NCBI GenBank assembly: GCA_934045075.1
Contig: OW203722.1
Coordinates: 18,135,486 to 18,199,485 of the forward strand
Origin: Yponomeuta sedellus
Lineage: Eukaryota > Arthropoda > Insecta > Lepidoptera > Yponomeutidae
Length of the DNA: 64,000 nt
Reading direction: 5' to 3'
Positions 11,381 to 20,202 of this stretch are shown here, one piece after another. Below the pieces are notes generated by a model. That model had not been told where the DNA came from. It was given only the letters and a program-made list of their open reading frames with translations, and searched no databases. The stretch's first letter is position 1; each line of letters starts with the position of its first letter. A program made the translations under genes and the position numbers.

Positions 11381-12253
11381 AGATAAGATAAGAATATTAT
11401 TTATTGTTTACCGGAAAAATAGTTACAAAAACGGCAGATACAAAAGATCAAATACAATTGGCGGCCCTATTGCTAAAAGCAATTTCTTCCAGGCAACCTC
11501 AAATTGGAGAATTTGCCGAGGAGAAATAGATACGGGTAGCCGGTGCAAATACGAATATTAATAGACAAAAGTACGTATATGTACCTAATAATAAACTTAC
11601 ATAAATCATACTTAAATACTCTAAATAAATATCTACATATACATACATAAATAGTGTCTTATAACAAGTGTGTTATATGAACAAGAAAAGGTTATATACC
11701 TACATAATATATATGTAAAGAGAAGTGAATGACTACTTACAGCAAAATTACTTATTTAGACAGAAGGAATTCCATTACTCTGGCTTTAAATATAGCCGGA
11801 GATGGGGAGCGCAACCGGCAGGTTATTCCACAGCCGGGCGGCCCTTACAGTAAATGAGCTACTGAAAAACCTTGTCGTATGACAAGGTTTTTCGCTAAAG
11901 TCTGGTCGGATAGTAGTGCCCTGCTATGGGAGTCACTCAGGAAACTAAAGCGCTCTTTGAGATAAAGGGGAGTGGCTGGATTGAACAGCACTGAGTACAG
12001 CAGCGAAAGGATGTGAGCATACCTGCAGAGGCGGATGGGGAGCCACTTGAGCTTAGCGCGAAATTCGGAAATGTGGTCATATTTACGCAAGCCAAATATA
12101 AACCTTATAGCAAAGTTTTGGAGGCGCTCAAGTTTGTTTAGTTGCTCTTCAGTTAAGTCTAGATAGCTGGCATCAGCATAGTCGAGGATAGGTAGCAACA
12201 GAGATTGCGCAAGCGCAATCAAAGTGGCAGTTGGCAGGAAATTCCGTAACCTT
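11381..12253 (-). pseudogene. CR1/jockey-type LINE 3' end (ORF2 C-terminus plus 3' UTR)
   Basis: Coding part about 12,249-11,755: the reading includes LLLPILDYADASYLDLTEEQ, LERLQNFAIRFIFGLRKYDH and FRAKLKWLPIRL, a conserved C-terminal region after the RT domain of non-LTR retrotransposons. The frame stops at 11,845, but the next frame continues with SSFTVRAARLWNNLPVAL, so one frameshift is present. The 3' UTR has the landmark GGAAGAAATTGCTTTTAGCAA and ends in TTCTTATC units that grade into the CATA array. The 5' side breaks at a CTTCTTCTCCTTCTT run and a second CATA array. RT itself is missing. Confidence 0.8.
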
Positions 12254-12268
12254 CTTCTCCTTCTTCTT

Positions 12269-12563
12269 CTTACATACATACATAAATAAATACATACATA
12301 CATACATACATACATACATACATACATACATACATACATACATACATACATACATACATACATACATACATACATACATACATACATACATACATACATA
12401 CATACATACATACATACATACATACATACATACATACATACATACATACATACATACATACATACATACATACATACATACATACATACATACATACATA
12501 CATACATACATACATACATACATACATACATACATACATACATACATACGTACATACATACAT
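12269..12563 (+). repeat. (CATA)n microsatellite
   Basis: About 73 CATA units with CATAAATAAATA near the left and one CGTA near the right. It is followed by TTTTGAGATTCCCTACAGTCGGGTAA, which resembles CTTTTGGGCTTCGCTGCAGTCGGGTAA before the TATC array near 2080. Confidence 0.97.
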
Positions 12564-13536
12564 CATATTAATCACCTTTTGAGATTCCCTACAGTCGGGT
12601 AAGAAAAGTTCGACGTTACAATTTTTTTCTACCTAATCGTGGACCGTACAGAGATTTACTCTACTATAAATTCCGCCCATCCTATATTATTCCAATTGGG
12701 TAGCGCTCCCGAATGATATTATACTAAGTTTGTATGTGGAACACAATCAAGCTAACTTCAGCTTGTTACTATGGCGCTCCGAAGCGCAACTAGTTTGTGA
12801 AGCGTTAGAATTCTGATATTGTTGGGGTAATAACGTTATCGGAGTCTAGCAATCCTTAGACTGTATATTTATGCACTTACTGGTTCCGTACGATATTTCA
12901 TATTTATTTATTATACTGCACGCATTGCATCGCATTTTGTTCGTTTTAGAGTTGTCTTGTGTTATAATCTGCATGAAATTGTTACGGACGTTTATGCAAT
13001 GTGTTTTTGAGGCAACAAAAAACTAAAAAAAAAAACGGTTTTTAGTATCAATAATTCAGTAAAAATATAAAAGTAAAAAATATCAATAATGTAAAAACGA
13101 TAATACGTAACTCATAATGCGTAATACGGCTTTGTGTTATTTTAATAACCCGTTGTATGTGACCTTATGATTAACATCAATAATATTAAAAATTAAATCA
13201 AATATCACAAAACATTTTTCGCGTTATAAGTCGCACTATCATCCATCATCATTATACGAATAGCTCTATTGTAAATAGCTTTTGTATGTAACCTCTAAAT
13301 ATATGTAAGAAAATGTAGTATGTACTTAATGATACACAGACATCAAAGTATCTAGATTAGGGTGATCTCCGATTGCAGCAATCTGTCAATCAAAACTACT
13401 ATCCTGAGGGAGCTTTCTTTACATTTCAATGTGCATTTATTTATGCGCATCCCCCTTGTCTGAAGATAAATGTCACTGCAAATGACAGGTTGGGAGTCGA
13501 GCCGCGTCAGTGAAAGTGCGACCTAATTCTTTTTAT
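12564..13536. other. unassigned intergenic sequence
   Basis: AT-rich, no open frame with a domain, no recognised element apart from the short CAGTCGGGTAA motif at its left edge. Confidence 0.45.
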
Positions 13537-13790
13537 ATCGGGAGTATTAGTACAGAATGAATAATTCCCGACAACCGTTGGAGTAAAGGTGTTCCTGAGT
13601 GGAGACCGCAATTCGGCAACGGTTTCGGGATTCGGTGTAGGACGCCCTCCAACCAGGTGGGATGACGATCTGAGAAAAACTGCCGGCAGATGCTGGATGC
13701 GGCAAGCTGAAGACAGGGCGCTTTGGCGCTCATTAGGGTAGGGCTATGTCCAGCGGTGGACTACATAATATAGCCTGAAGAAAAAGAAGA
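13537..13790 (+). pseudogene. RTE LINE 3' end
   Basis: Frame-shifted remains of the ORF end: DNRW, then VGRPPTRWDDDLRKTAGRCW and MRQAEDRALWRSLG, then a stop in place of the expected Glu. It is followed by GGCTATGTCCAGCGGTGGAC and GCCTGAAGAAAAAGAAG, the RTE tail. No RT or endonuclease domain remains. Confidence 0.75.
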
Positions 13791-13929
13791 AGAATAATTC
13801 CATACATAAATTACGAAAAATCGAAAAAGATATAAGTATTTTTATTATAACAGATGACGATTATTACAGTAATTTGAATTTTTAATGGTATTTTTATCTA
13901 TTATTTTTATATATATACATATAAGTTTA

Positions 13930-14092
13930 CTGTACGTCAGTGTATCCTTGAACTCCTCCTAAACGGCTGGACAGATTTAAATGATTGTTTTGTATGCGTT
14001 TGGGTGGCGCCCTGGATGGTTTAGATTCACAAATCAGCCCGGCAGATGGCGCTGCAGTCGGTATGCAAGACAACGTCTGTCAGGTCGGCTAG
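13930..14092 (+). mobile_element. Helitron 3' end
   Basis: GAACTCCTCCTAAACGGCTG is a typical lepidopteran Helitron word, and the sequence ends AACGTCTGTCAGGTCGGCTAG, with CTAG as the 3' terminus followed by T. The middle has CCGGCAGATGGCGCTGCAG, one mismatch from the CTCF core. The 5' terminus is not clear. Confidence 0.6.
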
Positions 14093-14783
14093 TATGTACA
14101 TCTTCTATGGCCCCTTCAATACATACAAAGTCACCCCAATCAAATTTTGAAGCAAGTTACTCGTACCTATTGCGCGCCATAATGTGGGAAATTTTCACCA
14201 TTCCCTGTTTTACCACACCATATCGCGGATAGATCAATGCCCAATTATCGCGTCAACGTGTCCAACCAAAGAAGTACTATTACTGTTAACTGTCAATTTA
14301 AAAGGCAGCAAGTTGCTACAATAAGCCGATCAATCAGTACCAACAAGTAGTTGAAACAGAAGTTCCGACGGGCTCTTTTGGAACCTTTATCCTAGAACCT
14401 TTTGTCAATAACCTAGAAATAATTAATTTCTGCGGTAAACATCCGATTTTGGCCAAAATATTTTAAAGTTCTAGTACTTGGCTCTAGGTTTTAAAAATAC
14501 TTAGCTATTGCCAAGTAATCGTAGCTAGCTCATGTATAAAAGTTCAAGATTTTTTCTGGCTGCCTACGATATAAGTCTAGTAGTATGGAACAGGAAGTCA
14601 CCAGAATCTCATTCATTGTTCATGAGGAACTGGCGCATACTTGCAAGTGTTGCAACTGTCACGACCCTGGACGTTGGCGCTTGTAGCTTAACGAAGTGTT
14701 TAATTTTAGTCTTTAACATTATTCAGAATAAGAACTACCCGTGGGTATAAATAAATGCGGAAAGGACTTCAAGTTGTCAAGTT
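14093..14783. other. unassigned sequence left of the duplicated block
   Basis: No element or gene recognised. A TTCTAG/CCTAGAA-rich stretch lies around 14,380-14,500. Confidence 0.4.
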
Positions 14784-14924
14784 ATTTTCTCGGGAAAATT
14801 GTTTTCGCTACCGAGACCGGACTATTTATAGATCAATCGATCAGAAGCTATTTATGTTCTCTATACATAGCTCTAATGCTAGCTCTTATGGCTCATGAAA
14901 TAAGTGCGATTATAAGTTTTTATG

Positions 14925-15055
14925 TGGCGGACTGTATACGTCCCAAAGGGCACAGGGCTTCTTTCAGAGAGATAGAATATGGGCTTAATTATCACACGTG
15001 ACTACCGTGTATGGGAAATTTCAAGTGTGATTCTTCTTACATAAGTATCTTTCCA
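14925..15055 (-). mobile_element. SINE-B fragment
   Basis: GGGCACAGGGCTTCTTTCAG, GAATATGGGCTTAATTATCAC and TTTCAAGTGTG are SINE-B landmarks in reverse. A further piece at 15,130-15,180 and another at 15,452-15,545 are split by ~270 bp of AT-rich sequence. Confidence 0.55.
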
Positions 15056-15061
15056 ATTTAT

Positions 15062-15118
15062 TATGGTATGTACTCTGGTGTACAATAAGGAATATTCTTA
15101 TGTTATATATCTTATTTT
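15062..15118 (+). mobile_element. LINE 3' tail scrap
   Basis: TATGGTATGTACTCTGGTGTACAATAAGGAATATTCTTATG matches the LINE tail seen in full at 39,205-39,365. Confidence 0.6.
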
Positions 15119-15273
15119 ATATATTTTTATGTAGCGTATACACCACTGCAAGGCGAGAGAAGGCCTGTTCTCTCAGAAAGACAAAAGTATGAGAATTTAG
15201 CATAATAATTAGGTAAATTATTCAACATATGTATTATTACTATTATTTTGTCTATAATTGATTGACCTCACAG

Positions 15274-15339
15274 ATTGCAAAATTATGATGTTGACATGTA
15301 ATAATATTACATGTCAATAGGTATCATAATTTTGCAATT
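15274..15339. repeat. imperfect palindrome
   Basis: ATTGCAAAATTATGAT and TTGACATGTAAT are mirrored by ATTACATGTCAA and ATCATAATTTTGCAAT, giving ~28-bp arms with small bulges. Also present in the second block copy (+9243). Confidence 0.8.
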
Positions 15340-15905
15340 TTCTTTTTGACATTTGTAAATTTGATTGTTATTTCTAAATTTGATTGTTATTATGTACGGA
15401 GTCTTGACTTGTAATGAATATTACCAATAAATGATGTCTTTGTCTATTTAAGGGCTTAATTACCACGCGTGCCTACTGCGGATTGGTCATTTCAAGCTTT
15501 ATAGTTTTTGAACACCTGAGACACTCAAGTTTCCTTAGTAGGTGTGTAAGTTAGGTACTTAAGTTAGTGGCTACGGAACCTTTGGCCAAGTCGGACTTGC
15601 ACTTGGCCAGTTTTTTTTATTATAGACGAAATCTGAATACCAAAAGAAAATAAAAGGACGGTCATTTTAGATAGACAGAAAATTTTTGCACAAAAATTCG
15701 TCGGAAATCCCATCCTCTAAAACAATGATCTGAACTGTGCATTCCATAACACGCTCCCCTTTTCGCGCGGTAGTGAATAAAAAGAGCGAAATATAAAGCT
15801 GGCTTCGTATGTACCAAATAGTACCAATGCTATGCAACAGGCCTTCCAGGTCTGGTTAATGTTGTAGGATCTTTTAAAAATGGGCATTTGCTAAGATTAG
15901 CACTC

Positions 15906-16052
15906 TTTGGGAAAGATAAAAGGTACGCGAAACCGGCGTGCGTACATGCAACGACTTATGAACGGTGATGAAGCAAAGGTAATTTGTCACGATCGTGGCA
16001 AGTGGCAGTCCCTGGTCTCTGCCTACCCCCTTCTGGGACAAAGGCGTGAGGT
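15906..16052 (+). pseudogene. LINE ORF C-terminal fragment
   Basis: Reads KIKGTRNRRAYMQRLMNGDE then AKVICHDRGKWQSLVSAYPL. It is homologous to the minus-strand fragment at 6264-6425 and, more weakly, to 46,915-47,000. It is a short tail of a LINE protein, not a gene. Copied at 25,149-25,295. Confidence 0.55.
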
Positions 16053-16269
16053 CACGTATTATACAAAAGAAACATATACATTAAAGGGCTTACTTTATAA
16101 AAGTCTGACCTTAGCAAATCGTGGTCACCTGTGGCAAACATTGTTAAAATGCAGCCATCTTTTTCTGTAACACTTATGTTTGTACGATTTTTTAGTTTTC
16201 TTCAATAGATTTATTATTATGTTTTGTGTGTTCATTTCTAAGTTTAGACCTCTACGATTGGCGGCACTT

Positions 16270-16416
16270 GCCCATTAGCTTAGTTGGAAGAGCGCTGGTA
16301 CGGTTAGCCAGAGGTCGCGGGTTCGAGTCCCGGCATGGGTGGAATTTTGAGCCTCCAATAGGTTTTCGAAATTGTCCTCAGCACGGGTTAGTGCAACAAG
16401 AAAGAATATAAATACA
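16270..16416 (+). mobile_element. SINE-A with tRNA-like core
   Basis: tRNA-like part 16,270-16,340: acceptor GCCCATT against CATGGGT with mismatches, D arm TTAGTTGG, 5-bp anticodon stem CTGGT/GCCAG around ACGGTTA, T loop TTCGAGT. The tail AGCCTCCAATAGGTTTTCGA...GCACGGGTTAGTGCA is shared by all family members. Pairing faults and the fixed tail mark it as a SINE, not a tRNA gene. Confidence 0.75.
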
Positions 16417-16444
16417 TTTTTATTTTATCAATCTTAGGTTATTC

Positions 16445-16662
16445 GCAAGGGACGTTAAACCGTTGGTACCGGCTGTCATATAATGACAGTCGTTAAGCTA
16501 TGTCGGAGGCCTTACGACCGACTTGATAACTTCTGACAGTAAGGCGCGCTACTATCTTACATGCCTCCTCTAACCCGGACTTAGCCCTCGTGGCGGAGTA
16601 TGGCTTCACCTTCCAGCGATGCAGGAGAAGACCCGTGCCCCGGCAGTGGGGACATACAAAGA
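16445..16662 (+). mobile_element. 5S-derived SINE, 5'-truncated
   Basis: Starts within GCAAGGGACGTTAAACCG and runs to GGCAGTGGGGACATACAAAG. The 5S-like head is missing. Copied at 25,688-25,905. Confidence 0.8.
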
Positions 16663-16920
16663 TTTGATATCATCATATCATCAAGCATTTTATTAGTTAG
16701 GACTTTAACTGCGTCGACCATGAACCCTATCTACGGGCACGATATGTTCCATGAGCTGACGAAAACGGACTCCAGGTGCTTTTAAAATACGCCAACTAAA
16801 ATTCGACGCGGGCGATAAAAAATGTAGGTCGTTATCACTTAAGGTGCTACGCGGAAAACTAGCTCCACCAATGGAAAAAAATATACATTTTTGTAACGTG
16901 GCTTTAAAATAAGTAAACAT

Positions 16921-17215
16921 TATTACACTATTTTTATTTTTAATGCACTAACCCGTGCTAAGGAACAAATTTAAAAACCTATTTAGAGGCTAAAATTTCA
17001 CCCATGCCGGGATTCGAACCCGCAACCTCTGGCTAACCGTACCAGCGCTCTACCAATTGAGCCAATGGGCGACTCACGGCATCAGTGAAATTTCGAACCT
17101 CTTTACAATATTCTCTGTATTACGTACAGGCAGCGACATCTGACTTAAGCAAATTGCATTACTTACAGCCCCGACTACCTACTTTGCAGTTAGGTTTAAC
17201 ATCGGAACGATATCA
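16921..17215 (-). mobile_element. SINE-A unit, cut by the block edge
   Basis: tRNA-like core at 17,000-17,070 (minus), flanked by AAAAACCTATTTAGAGGCTA and the GTACAGGCAGCGACATCTG body. It stops at GATATCA, where the second block copy continues with CTGTACCCACATG into a tandem array. Confidence 0.8.
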
Positions 17216-17216
17216 A

Positions 17217-17417
17217 TGTTTTGAATCTTGAGTAAAACTCGTAAATTGTAGGTTTAGATTTAATAAAAGGCAAAAGTATTAAAATAGGTACAGGAAATGA
17301 GCGCGGACGCCGCCCGAGAGGCGGCGCCCGTTCGATTTTTTTAAATTCACAGACAAGAGAGAGAACCATAGACTACAAAAACAAAAGAAGAAAGGAAATA
17401 GAACGTAAGCGTGAACA
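17217..17417 (-). repeat. BEL/Pao 3' LTR
   Basis: 201 bp, TG...CA. A GC-rich hairpin, GCCGCC/GGCGGC with a 5-nt loop, is at 17,309-17,325. An ATTAAA-like word nearby could serve in polyadenylation. Confidence 0.93.
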
Positions 17418-17429
17418 TCCTCCTGCCCT
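17418..17429 (-). other. polypurine tract
   Basis: In element orientation AGGGCAGGAGGA directly precedes the 3' LTR, the expected position and composition of the plus-strand primer. Confidence 0.75.
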
Positions 17430-17451
17430 TGAAAGCTGTTGAAGCAGCTAT

Positions 17452-20202
17452 TCAAGATTCTTTGGCAATCGGGAGAAGGCAAATTCTGTTGATAGCTCTC
17501 CGCACCATTCCTTGAGCTGTAGCCACATCAGCGACGCGAGGCACGCTGTCTTTTCCTGGAAACAGCTTGCTTATTCGTCCGAGGCGCCAAGAAAGTGGGG
17601 CAGAATTATCATCCTTGAGTAATACAAGATCATTAGGTTGCAGATCCTTGCATTTGGTCTGCCATTTAGTACGTTGCTGCAGCTCACAAACATATTCTTT
17701 GCTCCACCGGTTCCAAAAGTGTTGGCGTGCTTGCTCTAGCAGTTTGAAGCGGTCTAGTCGGTTGGTGCTGGTGTCTAAGTAGTTCGGCGATGGAAGGCCA
17801 GTTAAAGGCCTACCAATTAGAAAGTGGCCCGGTGTGAGAGGTTGGAAATCGTTAGGAGAGGGACTGAGAGGACTTAAAGGGCGACTGTTAAGGATAGCTT
17901 CGATTTGCGCAAATAAAGTAGATAGCTCCTCGAAGGTCAGGTGAGTAGTCCCTAGCATCCTATGCATGTGGTATTTGGCGGATTTGACTCCGGCCTCGGC
18001 CAGACCATTGAAGTGAGGAGCGTAAGGAGGCGAAAATCTAAATTCAATACCTTGATGAGCTGCAAAGTCACAGATAGAGTTTTTATAGTTCTCAAAAAAT
18101 ATTTTTATTTCCTTGGCTGCAGAAACAAAATTTCCACCATTGTCAGAACAGATAATTTTGGGTATACCTCTACGAGCAATAAATCTTTTCAAAGTTATAA
18201 TGAAGGCGTCTTTACTTAGTTCACTGACTAACTCTAGATGTATGCATTTAGTACGGAAGCATATAAAAATGCATAAGTAGCATTTGGTTATTTTACATCC
18301 TCGACCTTTGCGATCAGTGATGAGAAATGGACCGGCGTAGTCGATGCCGACAGTACTAAAAGGAAAATCTGGCTCAATGCGTTCGGCTGGCAGATTACCC
18401 ATCACATTAGTTAAAGTTTGACCTTTAAACCGGCAACACACGATACAGTGGCGCGTGACGTGTCTGGCTAGGTTCCGTCCGCCTATAGGCCAATAGCGCT
18501 CTCTAAGAGAAGCTAAAAGTTGGGATGGTCCTGAATGAAAGAGTCGCTCGTGTTCCTGTTGAAACAGTAGTTTTGTTACGTAGTGGGTGGACTTAAGAAC
18601 AATAGGGTGCCTTTTTTCATAGGGATATATAGAGACACCAATTCGTCCCCCGACGCGGAGTATTTCATCTGCGTCTATAAATGGATTAAGTGACAGAAGC
18701 AAACTTTTAGATTTGAGAGGTTTATTATTTTTTAGCCTCACAATTTCATCTTGAAATGACTCTCGTTGAACTACTTTTAAAATAGATTTTAGGGAGAATT
18801 TTAATTCTTCACTACTTAGTGGGCCTGTTTGTTTGAAAGAGGGGTTGTTGCAATTTTTAAAAAATCTGATGACCCTAGCATAAACTCTTTGTAGTTTATA
18901 CATTTTGGAAAATCTTTCAAAATTGACGTGTGGCAGCGAAGCTGTTTCCTCCGCCACCAAAGCGGAGTTCGCTTTAAGCTCCGGTACCTGATCCACCTTG
19001 TTAAAGTCTGTGGTCGGCCAAAGCTCCTTAGGTTGCCGCAAAAAGGTTGGTCCATGCCACCACACATCAAGGTTGCCAACATTTTGAGGATCAACTCCTC
19101 TAGAGGCGTGATCTGCTGGGTTGTGTGAGGTGGGCACATGGCGCCACAAGTCGGCGGGTGCGAGCTTGAGAATTTTTGCAACTCTATTTGCAACAAAGAC
19201 TTTAGTTTGTGCTTCAGACTTAAGCCAGCATAGTACTATGCTCGAGTCCGTCCAATAGAAGTGATGGTCAACTTGGCAACTTAGCGCTTTAGTTACAATT
19301 GAGCTTAGCTGAGCGCCCAGCAGAGCAGCACACAGCTCCAAGCGTGGGATTGTAGTAGGTGTCAAAGGGGCGACTTTGGTCTTTGCACATAAAAGGTTAG
19401 TCTGGGTTTCCCCTTCAGAATTAGTAGACCTCAAATAGATGCACGCTCCATAGGCCCTTTGCGATGCGTCACAGAAGCAGTGCATTTCAATATTGGATGC
19501 ATTTTCAACCAATACGCACCTGGGAAGCTCAAGTGTGACGAGAATTGGTATCTGTTGGACAAATGACTGCCATGGTGTCATTATATCTTTAGGTACTAGT
19601 TCGTCCCAGTCTAATTTCTCGACCCAAAGTCTTTGTAGTAGAATTTTGGGTTTGATCGTGCACAAGGATAGTAAACCAAGTGGATCAAAAATTTTAAATG
19701 TTGATGATAAAATTGACCGCTTTGTGCAAGCTTTGGCGGCTGAAACATCATGTATTTGAAAGTGTAGTTGGTCTGAAGACGGGATCCAGCCAATGCCTAA
19801 TGTGCTAGTGGCATTGCTGATCATTAAGTCGCCTTCTTCTAGGTTTAAGTCGTCTGAAAATAGATCAGGAAGATTGGAACGATATTTTCGCAAGCGAAAA
19901 CAGCCTTTGCTTAGTTCTGCTGCAACTGAGCGTTGAATGTGACGCAGATCTTCTTTGGTGTCAGCTCCTGTAAGCAAATCGTCTACGTAAAAGTCTTTTT
20001 GAATGACTTCTTTGATTTTATGGTTGTCACATTCTTCACCCAGCTGCCAGATGCACCTAGTAGTAAGGTAGCTTGCGCTTTTATAGCCGTAGGTTACTGT
20101 ATTTAGTTGTAGGGTCTTAAGTGGGTCAGACTCACTTTCCCGCCAAATTATAGTTTGTAGATGTCGGTCTGAGTCTTTTAGGAGGATCCCCGGACAGCAC
20201 AT
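17452..20202 (-). CDS. BEL/Pao pol: RT (C-terminal part), RNase H, integrase
   Basis: 916 codons. RT motif FYVDDLLTGA at residues 71-80 (YVDD active site). RNase H region with CFCDAS (Asp245), LEL (Glu289) and WTDSS (Asp319). Integrase with an H-H-C-C zinc site (about His551/556, Cys586/589) and catalytic Asp621, Asp687 and Glu736 (VGIDYAGP, CSDNGGNF, FNGLAEAG). The C-terminal region (FWNRWSKEYV, LVLLKDDN) is the DUF5641-like tail of BEL/Pao. The N-terminus is not a true start: the frame is the continuation of the upstream ORF, separated by a small deletion near 20,160-20,190. The downstream domains are free of stops. Confidence 0.92.
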   Translation of the reverse strand: MCCPGILLKDSDRHLQTIIWRESESDPLKTLQLNTVTYGYKSASYLTTRCIWQLGEECDNHKIKEVIQKDFYVDDLLTGADTKEDLRHIQRSVAAELSKGCFRLRKYRSNLPDLFSDDLNLEEGDLMISNATSTLGIGWIPSSDQLHFQIHDVSAAKACTKRSILSSTFKIFDPLGLLSLCTIKPKILLQRLWVEKLDWDELVPKDIMTPWQSFVQQIPILVTLELPRCVLVENASNIEMHCFCDASQRAYGACIYLRSTNSEGETQTNLLCAKTKVAPLTPTTIPRLELCAALLGAQLSSIVTKALSCQVDHHFYWTDSSIVLCWLKSEAQTKVFVANRVAKILKLAPADLWRHVPTSHNPADHASRGVDPQNVGNLDVWWHGPTFLRQPKELWPTTDFNKVDQVPELKANSALVAEETASLPHVNFERFSKMYKLQRVYARVIRFFKNCNNPSFKQTGPLSSEELKFSLKSILKVVQRESFQDEIVRLKNNKPLKSKSLLLSLNPFIDADEILRVGGRIGVSIYPYEKRHPIVLKSTHYVTKLLFQQEHERLFHSGPSQLLASLRERYWPIGGRNLARHVTRHCIVCCRFKGQTLTNVMGNLPAERIEPDFPFSTVGIDYAGPFLITDRKGRGCKITKCYLCIFICFRTKCIHLELVSELSKDAFIITLKRFIARRGIPKIICSDNGGNFVSAAKEIKIFFENYKNSICDFAAHQGIEFRFSPPYAPHFNGLAEAGVKSAKYHMHRMLGTTHLTFEELSTLFAQIEAILNSRPLSPLSPSPNDFQPLTPGHFLIGRPLTGLPSPNYLDTSTNRLDRFKLLEQARQHFWNRWSKEYVCELQQRTKWQTKCKDLQPNDLVLLKDDNSAPLSWRLGRISKLFPGKDSVPRVADVATAQGMVRRAINRICLLPIAKES

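Larger units (their letters stand above)
14784..17215. repeat. 2.43-kb duplicated block, copy 1
   Basis: Begins ATTTTCTCGGGAAAATTG and ends AACGATATCA. The same 2,432 bp recurs at 24,027-26,458 at a constant offset of +9243, so no net indel. I saw one substitution (G near 15,454, A near 24,697). The BEL/Pao element lies exactly between the copies. Either a recent duplication or an assembly artefact. Confidence 0.95.

Noticed and set aside
11845..12555. 236-codon frame as one protein
   Set aside because: Its first ~95 codons are the CATA array read as MYVC; only the C-terminal part is a LINE fragment.
16270..16340. Genuine tRNA gene
   Set aside because: Stem mismatches in acceptor and T arms, a fixed non-tRNA tail, many copies and varying anticodons point to a SINE.
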